Both the position numbers and the translations under genes were made by a program. DNA of 64,000 bases, from assembly GCF_014649795.1 (NCBI RefSeq), contig NZ_BMTS01000005.1, positions 62,001-126,000 on the forward strand, in the 5' to 3' direction. Of this stretch, positions 18,221-26,242 are shown in pieces. The notes beneath the pieces are model-generated. The model searched no databases. It saw nothing but the letters and a program-made list of their open reading frames with translations, and was not told the origin of the DNA. The stretch comes from Streptomyces melanogenes (GTDB lineage Bacteria > Actinomycetota > Actinomycetes > Streptomycetales > Streptomycetaceae). The stretch's first letter is position 1, and each line of letters starts with the position of its first letter.

Positions 18221-19551
18221 CGCACGGCCTCGCTCAGGACGTCGGCGGTGCGCACGAACCGCACCCGCTCCGCGCGGTACCGCCCGACCCGGCGGACCTG
18301 GATCCGCCAGCCGGGCAGTTCGGCCCGGTCGCCGGGGACCGGGATCCGGCCGAGCAGATCGGCGACGAGCCCGGCGACCGTCTCGTACGGACCGTCGGGC
18401 GCGTCCAGTCCTATCCGGCGCAGGCTCAGCACCCGGCAGCTGCCGTCGGCCTCCCACGCGGGGCGGCCGTCGTCGCTCGCCACCGCGGCGAGGTCGGGTC
18501 CGGTGTCGCCCTCGGCGTCGTGCTCGTCGCGCACCTCGCCGACCAGCTCCTCGACGATGTCCTCCAGGGTGACGACCCCGGCCGTACCGCCGTACTCGTC
18601 GACGACCACGGCTATCGGCTGCTCGCTGCGCAGCCGCTCCAGGAGCTGCTGCACGGGAAGCGTCTCGGGCACCAGGAGCGGCGCCACCGCGATCCGCGCG
18701 GCGGGCGTGCGGTGGCGCTCCTGCGGCGGCACCGCCAGCGCGTCCTTGAGGTGGACCATGCCGACGACCTCGTCGATCCGCTCCCGGTAGACGGGGAAGC
18801 GGGAGAGCCCGGTGGCCCGGGTGAGGTTGAGGACGTCGGCGGCGGTCGCGGAGGTCTGCAGCGCGCTCACCTTCACGCGCGGCGTCATCACGTTCTCCGC
18901 GGTGAGCCGACCGAGCGCGAGGGTGCGGACGAAGAGGTCCGCGGTGTCCTGTTCGATGGCTCCGGCCCGCGCCGAGTGGCGGGCCAGCGAGACCAGTTCG
19001 CCCGGGGTGCGGGCGGAGGCCAGTTCGTCTGCGGGCTCCACGCCCAGCGCCCTCACCAGCCGGTTGGCGACGGTGTTCAGGAGCGAGATGACCGGCCGGA
19101 ACAGCCGGGAGAAGCGGCTCTGCGGTCCGGCGACGAACCGCGCGACCTGGAGGGGCCGCGACACCGCCCAGTTCTTGGGGACGAGTTCGCCGATCACCAT
19201 CTGGACGGCGGAGGCGAGCAGCATGCCGACGACGACGCTCACCCCGGGCACCACCCCGTCCGGCAGGCCGGTCGCGGTGAGCGGCCCGTCGAGCAGTCCG
19301 GCGAGCGCGGGCTCCGCGAGCATGCCGACGACGAGCGAGGTGATGGTGATGCCGAGCTGGGTGCCGGAGAGCTGGAAGGACAGCTCGCGCAGGGACTCGA
19401 CGACGGTGCCGGCGCGGCGGTCGCCGTCGGCGGCGGCCTTTTCGGCGTCCGGGCGCTCCACGGTGACCAGGCCGAATTCGGCGGCCACGAAGAATCCGTT
19501 GGCGAGGATGAGAAGGAATGCCGCGGCGAGCAGCAGAAGCGGGATGGTCAT
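18217..19551 (-). CDS. CNNM/CBS/CorC-type membrane protein (hemolysin family)
   Basis: 444 residues with the complete family layout. CNNM domain with membrane helices (LLLAAAFLLILANGFFVAAEFGLVTVERP, TQLGITITSLVVGMLAEPALAG, IGELVPKNWAVSRPLQ), a CBS pair (NVMTPRVKVSAL, GLSRFPVYRERIDEVVGMVHLKD, VVDEYGGTAGVVTLEDIVEELVGEV), then CorC_HlyC (about 365-440, DGPYETVAGLVADLLGRIP). Probably a metal-ion (Mg/Co) transporter or transport regulator. It is the first gene of a two-gene unit with the shorter paralogue. About 204 bases without a gene lie upstream. Confidence 0.9.
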   Translation of the reverse strand: MTIPLLLLAAAFLLILANGFFVAAEFGLVTVERPDAEKAAADGDRRAGTVVESLRELSFQLSGTQLGITITSLVVGMLAEPALAGLLDGPLTATGLPDGVVPGVSVVVGMLLASAVQMVIGELVPKNWAVSRPLQVARFVAGPQSRFSRLFRPVISLLNTVANRLVRALGVEPADELASARTPGELVSLARHSARAGAIEQDTADLFVRTLALGRLTAENVMTPRVKVSALQTSATAADVLNLTRATGLSRFPVYRERIDEVVGMVHLKDALAVPPQERHRTPAARIAVAPLLVPETLPVQQLLERLRSEQPIAVVVDEYGGTAGVVTLEDIVEELVGEVRDEHDAEGDTGPDLAAVASDDGRPAWEADGSCRVLSLRRIGLDAPDGPYETVAGLVADLLGRIPVPGDRAELPGWRIQVRRVGRYRAERVRFVRTADVLSEAVR

Positions 19552-19755
19552 GCCGCCGCCTCGTGCGAGGGGGCGGCGCAGGTACTACCGGACGATCCGT
19601 CCATTGCTGGAGGGAGTCACTCCTCGGGTCGCTGGTGCCCCGCAGGCCGATGGTGCCGCCTTGGTGCGCGGGGCGGGCGCGTTGAGCGCCACCGTCACCA
19701 GGGTAGCTATTGAGATCGTCGTCGCAACGCTTGCCCCGGTGCTGAAAAGGGCGGG

Positions 19756-20223
19756 TCAGCCGTCCTGGCGGGTGCCGTGCGACTCGGCGAGCGCGCGCAG
19801 CGCCCGGGCGTCGCGGATGGCTCGCTCCTTGGCGATGCCGGGCTGGATGCCGAGCGCGGGCAGGCTGGTGCCGTCGCTGAGGTCCAGGAACACCCAGGGG
19901 TCGCCCGGGCGGAGGTTGACGCGCAGGATCTCCGCCCAGGCGAGCCGCCGTGTCCGGGTGAGGTTGACGACCGTGACGCCCGTGTCGTCGGCGACGACCT
20001 TGGGGCGGCTCAGCAGCGCGAGGACCGCGAAGAACATCGCCGCGGTGAACACGAAGCTGGCCCGCTCGCCCCCGCTCATGTTCTCCAGGAGCAGTGCGAC
20101 GCCGGTGATCACGGCGAACATCACGGCACCCACGCTCAGCAGCACGGCCCGGGTGCGGGTCGGCCGGAACGTGACCGGGAGAGCGGGGAGTTGGGGCGCG
20201 GGGGCGGACACGGGGTACGTCAC
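19756..20223 (-). CDS. PH domain-containing membrane protein
   Basis: 155 residues. A polar N-terminus, two hydrophobic helices (about 27-45 AVLLSVGAVMFAVITGVALLL and 55-70 ASFVFTAAMFFAVLALL), then a small beta-rich bacterial PH-like domain with VVADDTGVTVVNLTRTRRLAWAEILRVNLRPGD. Start is a GTG 35 bases after the hisG stop, so it is likely the last gene of the rib-his transcript. Role unknown; such proteins are common actinobacterial membrane proteins. There is no sign that it takes part in histidine or riboflavin synthesis. Confidence 0.8.
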   Translation of the reverse strand: MTYPVSAPAPQLPALPVTFRPTRTRAVLLSVGAVMFAVITGVALLLENMSGGERASFVFTAAMFFAVLALLSRPKVVADDTGVTVVNLTRTRRLAWAEILRVNLRPGDPWVFLDLSDGTSLPALGIQPGIAKERAIRDARALRALAESHGTRQDG

Positions 20224-20258
20224 TTCCGTACGGGAGGAAAAGGAGGAAAAGGGGTCGG

Positions 20259-21107
20259 TCAGAGGCGGCAGGCGTGGATGGCCGTGGTGAGGATGGCGCG
20301 GGCGCCCAGCTCGTACAGGTCGTCCATGATCCGCTGGGCCTCCTTGGCGGGGACCATGGCGCGCACCGCGACCCAGCCCTCGTTGTGGAGCGGCGAGATC
20401 GTCGGCGACTCCAGGCCGGGGGTGAGGGCGACGGCCCGCTCCAGGTGCTCGGCGCGGCAGTCGTAGTCCATCATCACGTAGCTGCGGGCGACCAGGACGC
20501 CCTGGAGGCGGCGCAGGAACTGGGCCACCTTGGGGTCGTCGCCGTCGGCGCCGGAGCGGCGGATGACGACGGCCTCGGACTTCATGATCGGCTCGCCGAA
20601 GACCTCCAGGCCGGCGTTGCGCAGCGAGGTGCCGGTCTCCACCACGTCCGCGATGACCTGGGCGACGCCCAGCTCGATGGCGGTCTCCACGGCCCCGTCG
20701 AGGTGGACCACGGAGGCCTCGACGCCGGACTCGGCCAGGTGCTTGGCGACGATGCCCTCGTAGGAGGTGGCGATCGTCTTGCCCGCCAGGCCCTCGACGC
20801 CCGAGACGGTGCCGGGCTTGGCCGCGAAGCGGAAGGTGGAACGGGCGAAGCCGAGCGGCAGGATCACCTCGGCGTCGGCGCCGGAGTCGATCAGCAGGTC
20901 CTCACCGGTGATGCCGATGTCGAGCTTGCCCGCCGAGACGTAGATCGCGATGTCCTTGGGGCGGAGGTAGAAGAACTCGACCTCGTTCGTGGGGTCGACG
21001 AGGACGAGCTCCTTCGACTCCTTGCGCATCCGGTAGCCGGCCTCATGGAGCATCGCCGCCGCGGGTCCGGACAGTGCACCCTTGTTGGGGACGGCGATGC
21101 GCAGCAT
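20259..21107 (-). CDS. hisG: ATP phosphoribosyltransferase (long form)
   Basis: First enzyme of histidine synthesis: ATP + PRPP to phosphoribosyl-ATP. 282 residues, the long HisG form with its own C-terminal ACT-like histidine-sensing domain (about 205-282, EHLERAVALTPGLESPTISPLHNEGW), so no HisZ partner is needed. The N-terminus MLRIAVPNKGALSG and the PRPP-type region DAEVILPLGFARSTF with ETGTSLRNAGLEV are family typical. It follows hisE after 60 bases in the rib-his operon. Feedback inhibition by histidine is expected from the domain. Confidence 0.97.
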   Translation of the reverse strand: MLRIAVPNKGALSGPAAAMLHEAGYRMRKESKELVLVDPTNEVEFFYLRPKDIAIYVSAGKLDIGITGEDLLIDSGADAEVILPLGFARSTFRFAAKPGTVSGVEGLAGKTIATSYEGIVAKHLAESGVEASVVHLDGAVETAIELGVAQVIADVVETGTSLRNAGLEVFGEPIMKSEAVVIRRSGADGDDPKVAQFLRRLQGVLVARSYVMMDYDCRAEHLERAVALTPGLESPTISPLHNEGWVAVRAMVPAKEAQRIMDDLYELGARAILTTAIHACRL

Positions 21108-21167
21108 GAGGTCGGCTTCCTTACGTGGAGACGTGTGGAGACGTACAGAGGGAATGTGCGGGTGTGC

Positions 21168-21449
21168 TCAGAGGTGGGCGTAGACGTCGTCGAGGGAGAT
21201 CCCGCGCGCGACCATCATCACCTGGACGTGGTACAGCAGCTGCGAGATCTCCTCGGCGGCGGCGTCCTTGCTCTCGTACTCGGCGGCCATCCAGACCTCG
21301 GCGGCCTCCTCGACGACCTTCTTGCCGATGGCATGCACGCCCTTGTCCACCAGCTCGGCGGTGCGGGAGGTGGACGGGTCGCCGTTGGCGGCCTTGAGCT
21401 GGAGCTCCGCGAAGAGCTCTTCGAAACTCTTGGAGGGTTTGTTCGCCAT
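21168..21449 (-). CDS. hisE: Phosphoribosyl-ATP pyrophosphatase
   Basis: 93 residues. Removes pyrophosphate from phosphoribosyl-ATP, the step after HisG. All-helical MazG-like fold with the metal-binding [12 protein letters not shown] (about 45-56) and [15 protein letters not shown]. The ATG at 21449 follows TGAGAAGC. It stands 35 bases after ribH and 60 before hisG. hisE-hisG separated from the main his cluster is common in actinobacteria. Cotranscription with riboflavin genes is inferred from the short gaps. Confidence 0.95.
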   Translation of the reverse strand: MANKPSKSFEELFAELQLKAANGDPSTSRTAELVDKGVHAIGKKVVEEAAEVWMAAEYESKDAAAEEISQLLYHVQVMMVARGISLDDVYAHL

Positions 21450-21484
21450 GATGCTTCTCAGGGTAAGGGGTGCGTCCCTGACAC

Positions 21485-21970
21485 TCAGCGCCAGGGTTCG
21501 CTGACGGTGCGCAGCGTGGCGGCCGTGGCGACGGCGGCGGTGACCGCTTCGTGCCCCTTGTCCTCGTTCGACCCTTCGAGGCCGGCCCGGTCCAGGGCCT
21601 GCTCCTCGGTGTCGCAGGTCAGCACGCCGAAGCCGACGGGTACGCCGGTGTCGATGCTGACCTGGGTGAGACCGTTGGTGACACCCTGGCACACGTAGTC
21701 GAAGTGCGGTGTACCGCCCCTGATGACGACGCCGAGGGCGACCACCGCATCGTACCCGCGACCCGCGAGCACCTTGGCGACGACCGGCAGCTCGAAGCTG
21801 CCGGGGACGCGCAGCAGCGTCGGCTCGTCGATGCCGAGCTCGTGCAGGGCGCGCAGGGCGCCGTCGACGAGTCCGTCCATGACCTTCTCGTGCCACTGCG
21901 CCGCGATCACGGCGACCCGGAGGTCTGCGCAGTTGCGTACGGACAGTTCGGGTGCGCCCTTGCCACTCAC
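21485..21970 (-). CDS. ribH: 6,7-dimethyl-8-ribityllumazine synthase
   Basis: 161 residues. Condenses 5-amino-6-ribitylaminouracil with dihydroxybutanone phosphate; forms pentamers or icosahedral shells. Family motifs: [26 protein letters not shown] (about 58-69), [17 protein letters not shown] with the catalytic His, and [16 protein letters not shown]. It follows ribBA after 71 bases and precedes hisE. Part of the FMN-riboswitch-headed operon. Confidence 0.97.
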   Translation of the reverse strand: MSGKGAPELSVRNCADLRVAVIAAQWHEKVMDGLVDGALRALHELGIDEPTLLRVPGSFELPVVAKVLAGRGYDAVVALGVVIRGGTPHFDYVCQGVTNGLTQVSIDTGVPVGFGVLTCDTEEQALDRAGLEGSNEDKGHEAVTAAVATAATLRTVSEPWR

Positions 21971-22041
21971 GTGCTACTCCTCGGTGATCTTTCAGCTGTG
22001 TACGGGTGAAGCTGTCAACGGGTGTCGTTGTGCGGGTGTCG

Positions 22042-23331
22042 CTACTGGTTGCCGCAGGCCGACGCGGTCGCGTCCAGCCACGGCAGGTCGTGCCCCATCC
22101 GGTCGCGCTTGGTGCGCAGGTACCGCAGATTGTGCTCGCCCGCCTGGACGGCCATCGGCTCCCGGCCGGTGACCTTGAGGCCGTGGCGCACCAGCGCGGT
22201 GGTCTTCTCCGGGTTGTTGGTCATCAGCCGCAGGCTGCGGACGCCCAGGTTCCCCAGGATCTGCGCGCCCGCCGCGTAGTCGCGGGCGTCGGCGGGCAGC
22301 CCCAGCTCCAGGTTGGCGTCGAGCGTGTCGCGGCCCTGCTCCTGGAGCTCGTAGGCACGCAGCTTGGAGAGCAGTCCGATGCCGCGCCCCTCGTGGCCGC
22401 GCAGATAGACGACCACGCCGCGGCCCTCCTTGGTGATGGCCTCCATGGAGGCCTGCAGCTGGGGGCCGCAGTCGCAGCGCAGCGAGTGGAAGATGTCACC
22501 GGTCAGGCACTCGGAGTGGACCCGGACCAGCACGTCCTCGCCGTCGCCGATCTCGCCGTGGACCAGCGCCACGTGCTCGACGCCGTCGACGGTGGAGCGG
22601 TAGCCGAAGGCGGTGAACTCGCCGAAGGAGGTGGGCAGGTGGACCTCGGCCTCGCGGCGCACGGTCGGCTCGGCGGAGCGGCGGTAGGCGATCAGGTCCT
22701 CGATGGAGATGATCGTCAGACCGTGCTTGCGGGCGAACGGAACGAGCTCGGGCAGCCGCAGCATCACGCCGTCCTCGCCCGCGATCTCCACGATCGCGCC
22801 GGCCGGGGCGAGCCCCGCGAGCCGGGCGAGGTCGACGGCGGCCTCGGTGTGGCCGTTGCGGACCAGGACGCCGCCGGGCTTGGCGCGCAGCGGGAAGATG
22901 TGCCCGGGGCGGACGAAGTCCCCGGCCTCCGAGTGCCCGTCGGCCAGCAGCCGCAGCGTGGTGGCGCGGTCGGCGGCGGAGATGCCGGTGGAGACGCCGT
23001 GCGCGGCGGACGCGTCGACCGAGACGGTGAACGCGGTCTTCATCGACTCGGTGTTGTGGTCGACCATCTGCGGCAGCTGGAGCCGGTCGAGCGCCTCGCC
23101 CTCCATGGGCGCGCAGATCAGCCCGCGGCACTCGCTCATCATGAAGGCGACGATCTCGGGGGTCGCCTTCTCGGCGGCGATGACGAGGTCGCCCTCGTTC
23201 TCGCGGTCCTCGTCGTCGACGACCACGACCGGCCGGCCGGCCGCGATGTCGCGGATGGCCTGCTCGACGGGGTCGAGGGAGAGGTCCTCGCGGTTGTCGG
23301 TGGAGTACCAGGTGGGCGTGGTGGCGCTCAT
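22042..23331 (-). CDS. ribBA: Bifunctional DHBP synthase / GTP cyclohydrolase II
   Basis: 429 residues, fusing the two entry enzymes of riboflavin synthesis. The N-terminal DHBP synthase (about 20-220) shows [19 protein letters not shown] and [16 protein letters not shown]. The C-terminal GTP cyclohydrolase II (about 225-420) has the zinc cysteines in [18 protein letters not shown] and the catalytic region [12 protein letters not shown]. The ATG at 23331 overlaps the ribM stop (ATGA), so translation is coupled. Both domains keep their key residues. Confidence 0.97.
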   Translation of the reverse strand: MSATTPTWYSTDNREDLSLDPVEQAIRDIAAGRPVVVVDDEDRENEGDLVIAAEKATPEIVAFMMSECRGLICAPMEGEALDRLQLPQMVDHNTESMKTAFTVSVDASAAHGVSTGISAADRATTLRLLADGHSEAGDFVRPGHIFPLRAKPGGVLVRNGHTEAAVDLARLAGLAPAGAIVEIAGEDGVMLRLPELVPFARKHGLTIISIEDLIAYRRSAEPTVRREAEVHLPTSFGEFTAFGYRSTVDGVEHVALVHGEIGDGEDVLVRVHSECLTGDIFHSLRCDCGPQLQASMEAITKEGRGVVVYLRGHEGRGIGLLSKLRAYELQEQGRDTLDANLELGLPADARDYAAGAQILGNLGVRSLRLMTNNPEKTTALVRHGLKVTGREPMAVQAGEHNLRYLRTKRDRMGHDLPWLDATASACGNQ

Positions 23332-23972
23332 GCCGCCGCTCCTTCCAGGACGGGCTGCGCGCTCGTACGGGAGCGCAGCCACCAGTCGCGCAGGCCCCAC
23401 AGGACGATTGCGCCGTAGATGACGTAGACGAAGCCGGAGAAGGCGAAGCCGTTGGCGAAGTTGAGCGGCACGCCCACGGCGTCGACGAGGAGCCAGGCGA
23501 GCCAGAACTCGACCATGCCGCGCGCCTGGGCGTACATGGCGACGATGGTGCCGACGAAGATGTACGCGTCCGGCCACGGGTCCCACGACAGCGTCGGGAA
23601 TGCGGTGAACAGCCCGCCGACCGCGAGCGTGCCGACGGCGGCGCCCGCGACGAGCAGACCGCGCTCGCGCCAGGTGGCGAACCGCACCGCGACCGAGCCG
23701 TCCTGCGCCTTCCCCCGGCCGCCCTGCCACTGGTACCAGCCCCACAGCGCGACCACGATGACCACGACCTGCTTGCCGGCGCTGCCGGAGAGGTGGGCGG
23801 TGGTGAACGCGGCGAGCAGGATGACGCCGGAGAGGAACTGGGCGGGCCAGGTCCATATGGAGCGCCGCCAGCCGAGCGCGAGGGCGGCCAGGCCCACCGT
23901 GTTGCCGATCATGTCGGACCACATGATGTGCTGGTCGAAGGCGGTGAACGCCTCGGAGTTGAGCCAGTTCAC
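23328..23972 (-). CDS. ribM: PnuC-family vitamin transporter, probably riboflavin uptake protein
   Basis: 214 residues with about seven hydrophobic segments (for example [85 protein letters not shown]). The WGWYQW and aromatic-rich helices are hallmarks of PnuC carriers. PnuC itself takes up nicotinamide riboside. Members placed inside actinobacterial rib operons (RibM/PnuX) carry riboflavin, and here it lies between ribE and ribBA with ATGA overlaps on both sides. The riboflavin assignment therefore rests on context. Confidence 0.88.
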   Translation of the reverse strand: MNWLNSEAFTAFDQHIMWSDMIGNTVGLAALALGWRRSIWTWPAQFLSGVILLAAFTTAHLSGSAGKQVVVIVVALWGWYQWQGGRGKAQDGSVAVRFATWRERGLLVAGAAVGTLAVGGLFTAFPTLSWDPWPDAYIFVGTIVAMYAQARGMVEFWLAWLLVDAVGVPLNFANGFAFSGFVYVIYGAIVLWGLRDWWLRSRTSAQPVLEGAAA

Positions 23973-24583
23973 TTCGGGTCCTCCTGGCCGCGCGCGCCCA
24001 TGAGGCGCTCGACGTACTTGGCGATCACGTCGACCTCCAGGTTGACCGGGTCGCCGGGCTGCTTGAGGCCGAGCGTGGTCAGCGCGAGGGTGGTGGGGAT
24101 GAGGCTGATGGTGAAGTAGTCGGGGCCCGCGTCGACGACCGTGAGGCTGACGCCGTCGACGGTGATCGAGCCCTTCTCCACGACGTAGCGGGAGAGCTCC
24201 GCGGGCAGCGAGACCTTGACGATCTCCCAGTTCTCCGAGGGGGTGCGCGCCACGATGGCGCCGGTGCCGTCGACGTGGCCCTGGACGATGTGCCCGCCTA
24301 GGCGGCCGCCGACGGCCATGGGCCGCTCCAGGTTGACGCGGGAGCCGACGTCGAGGGCGCCGAGGCTGGAGCGCTTCAGCGTCTCCTCCATGACGTCGGC
24401 GGTGAACTCGCCGTCGCCGGTCTCCACGACGGTCAGACAGACGCCGTTGACGGCGATCGAGTCGCCGTGCCGGGCGCCCTCGGTGACGACGGGGCCGCGC
24501 AGGCGGAAGCGGGAGGAGTCGCCGAGCTTCTCGACGGCGGTGACCTCACCCAGCTCTTCGACGATTCCGGTGAACACGCTCAT
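23969..24583 (-). CDS. ribE: Riboflavin synthase, alpha chain
   Basis: 204 residues. Dismutates two lumazine molecules to riboflavin. Two lumazine-binding barrels in tandem (about 1-98 and 99-200): [13 protein letters not shown], the repeated NGVCLTVVE / DGVSLTVVD and [13 protein letters not shown]. The ATG has AAGGAGCG directly upstream. It overlaps ribD on one side and ribM on the other by four bases each. Confidence 0.97.
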   Translation of the reverse strand: MSVFTGIVEELGEVTAVEKLGDSSRFRLRGPVVTEGARHGDSIAVNGVCLTVVETGDGEFTADVMEETLKRSSLGALDVGSRVNLERPMAVGGRLGGHIVQGHVDGTGAIVARTPSENWEIVKVSLPAELSRYVVEKGSITVDGVSLTVVDAGPDYFTISLIPTTLALTTLGLKQPGDPVNLEVDVIAKYVERLMGARGQEDPK

Positions 24584-25662
24584 CGCTCCTTGGGAGTGGC
24601 ACTGATACGGAGATCGGGGCCGATGCGGACGGTCTCGGTCAGTTCGAGCCGCAACGCTTCGGCGATCGTGGTGATTCCGCCGCCGGTGAGGGCCGCGGGG
24701 CCCGCCCCGAGCAGGACGGGTGCGAGGTAGCCGACGACCTTGTCGACGGCGCCCGCGGCGACGAAGGCCCCGGCGAGAGCCGGGCCGCCTTCGAGGAGTA
24801 CGGACCGGACGCCGCGCCCGTGCAGGGCGGCCAGCAGCGCCGGGATGTCCAGACCGGTGGCGGCGCGCGGCAGACGCACGACGTCGGTGTCGGCCAGGTG
24901 GGCGGTGTCGGCGTCCTCGGCGACCGCGACCAGGGTCGGCGCGGCGTCGTCGAGGACCCGGGCGCCGGGCCGCACGGCCTCGGCCTCGGTGTCGACGACG
25001 ACCCGCAGCGGCTGGACGGCGCCCTCGACGCCCCGTACCGCGAGGTGGGGGTCGTCGGTGCGGGCGGTGCCGGAGCCGACCACCACGGCGTCGGCCTCGG
25101 CGCGCAGCCGGTGGACGTCCGCGCGGGCCTCGGGCGAGGTGATCCAGCGGCTGGTGCCGTCCTCGGCGGCGATCCGGCCGTCGAGGGTCGCCGCGTACTT
25201 CCACAGGACGTAGGGCCGGCCGAGCCGTACGGAGGTGAGCCAGGCGGCGTTGCCCGCCTCGGCCTCCTTCGCGAGCAGGCCCTGCTCGACCTCGACCCCG
25301 GCCGCGCGCAGGGTGTCGGCGCCGCCGGTGGCCTGCGGGTTCGGGTCGCCGACCGCGTAGACGACCCGGGCGATCCCGGCCTGGAGGAGCGCCTGGGAGC
25401 AGGGGCCGGTGCGGCCGGTGTGGTTGCAGGGTTCGAGGGTGACGTACGCGGTGCCGCCCCGGGCCTTGTCGCCCGCGGCGGACAGGGCGTGGACCTCGGC
25501 GTGCGGGCCGCCGGCCCTCTGGTGGAAGCCCTCGCCGACGACGGCGCCCGAGGCGTCGGTGATGACGCACCCGACGACCGGGTTGGGGCTGGTGGAGCCG
25601 AGTCCGCGCGCGGCGAGCCCAACGGCTCGGCGCATGGCGTCTGCGTCGGCTGCGGTGGCCAC
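24580..25662 (-). CDS. ribD: Bifunctional riboflavin deaminase/reductase
   Basis: 360 residues. The N-terminal cytidine-deaminase-like domain (about 1-145) binds zinc through GGPHAEVHAL and LEPCNHTGRTGPC; the C-terminal reductase domain follows (about 148-355, YVLWKYAATLDGRIAAEDGTSRWI, VLLEGGPALAGAF). I start at the GTG at 25662, which has GCAGGAGGACCCG upstream; a longer reading of 22 residues has no family resemblance. First gene of the operon, 166 bases downstream of the FMN riboswitch. Confidence 0.96.
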   Translation of the reverse strand: MATAADADAMRRAVGLAARGLGSTSPNPVVGCVITDASGAVVGEGFHQRAGGPHAEVHALSAAGDKARGGTAYVTLEPCNHTGRTGPCSQALLQAGIARVVYAVGDPNPQATGGADTLRAAGVEVEQGLLAKEAEAGNAAWLTSVRLGRPYVLWKYAATLDGRIAAEDGTSRWITSPEARADVHRLRAEADAVVVGSGTARTDDPHLAVRGVEGAVQPLRVVVDTEAEAVRPGARVLDDAAPTLVAVAEDADTAHLADTDVVRLPRAATGLDIPALLAALHGRGVRSVLLEGGPALAGAFVAAGAVDKVVGYLAPVLLGAGPAALTGGGITTIAEALRLELTETVRIGPDLRISATPKER

Positions 25663-25828
25663 CGGGTCCTCCTGCCTCTTCGGGCACGGACTCCGGGGCT
25701 GTCGATGAACGACAGAGAGCGGGAACAAGGCCGTACAGACAGCTCACGCATGGCCGAAAGACACCGACCGCCGCGGACGACGATCAGCACACAACGGCCG
25801 GCCTGAGCCCTGCTGGGGCCCGCCCGCC

Positions 25829-25955
25829 GCGCACTGCCTCCCATCCGGACTTTCACCGTCGGTCCAGGAATTCCACCTGGTCAACCGGCCACTGGATGCG
25901 GCCGGGTCGCGGACTATTACCGCCGGTTCGGAATTACACCGACCCCGGAGTGCGC
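25829..25955 (-). promoter_or_regulatory. FMN riboswitch (RFN element)
   Basis: Reading the minus strand from 25955 to 25829: closing stem GCGCACT...AGTGCGC, then the conserved blocks GGTCGGTGTAATTCCGAACC, GGCGGTAATAGTCCGCGAC, GTTGACCAGGTGGAATTCC and GACGGTGAAAGTCCGGATGG, in the order of the RFN consensus. FMN binding should reduce expression of the rib operon, probably at translation or by termination in the remaining leader. The 580-base gap at 25663-26242 holds this element, then the divergent chitinase promoter; I saw no gene in it. Confidence 0.97.
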
Positions 25956-26094
25956 TGCTGCTGGTACAGGGTCAGTGTGCCACGACTGATCGTCGGCCAT
26001 ACGGGCGAACATCTATGGCCTGGGTCACAGTGCGGTCGCGGCCCGTAGCGGAGGTTCACCGTCCGCCACATCGCGCGGCAATCAGGGAGCCAGC

Positions 26095-26138
26095 ATTGGT
26101 CCATACCTATTGACGCTCTGGTCTAGTCCTCTTAATCT
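26095..26138 (+). promoter_or_regulatory. Second chitinase promoter with DasR-type boxes
   Basis: ATTGGTCCATACCTAT (26095-26110), -35 TTGACG (26110-26115), a 17-base spacer carrying CTGGTCTAGTCC (26118-26129), then -10 TAATCT (26133-26138). The layout equals the promoter at 7684-7726 except for one extra base between the first box and the -35. Regulation by DasR is expected. Confidence 0.87.
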
Positions 26139-26242
26139 CCGTGTCACCTCAGAGGTGAGGCCCGCCGGTGTGCGCACGCCGGGGCCGCCGCACGACCGCC
26201 CGCAGTCCTGTGCCCCACCGACCTCCCCTGGAGGAACAGATC

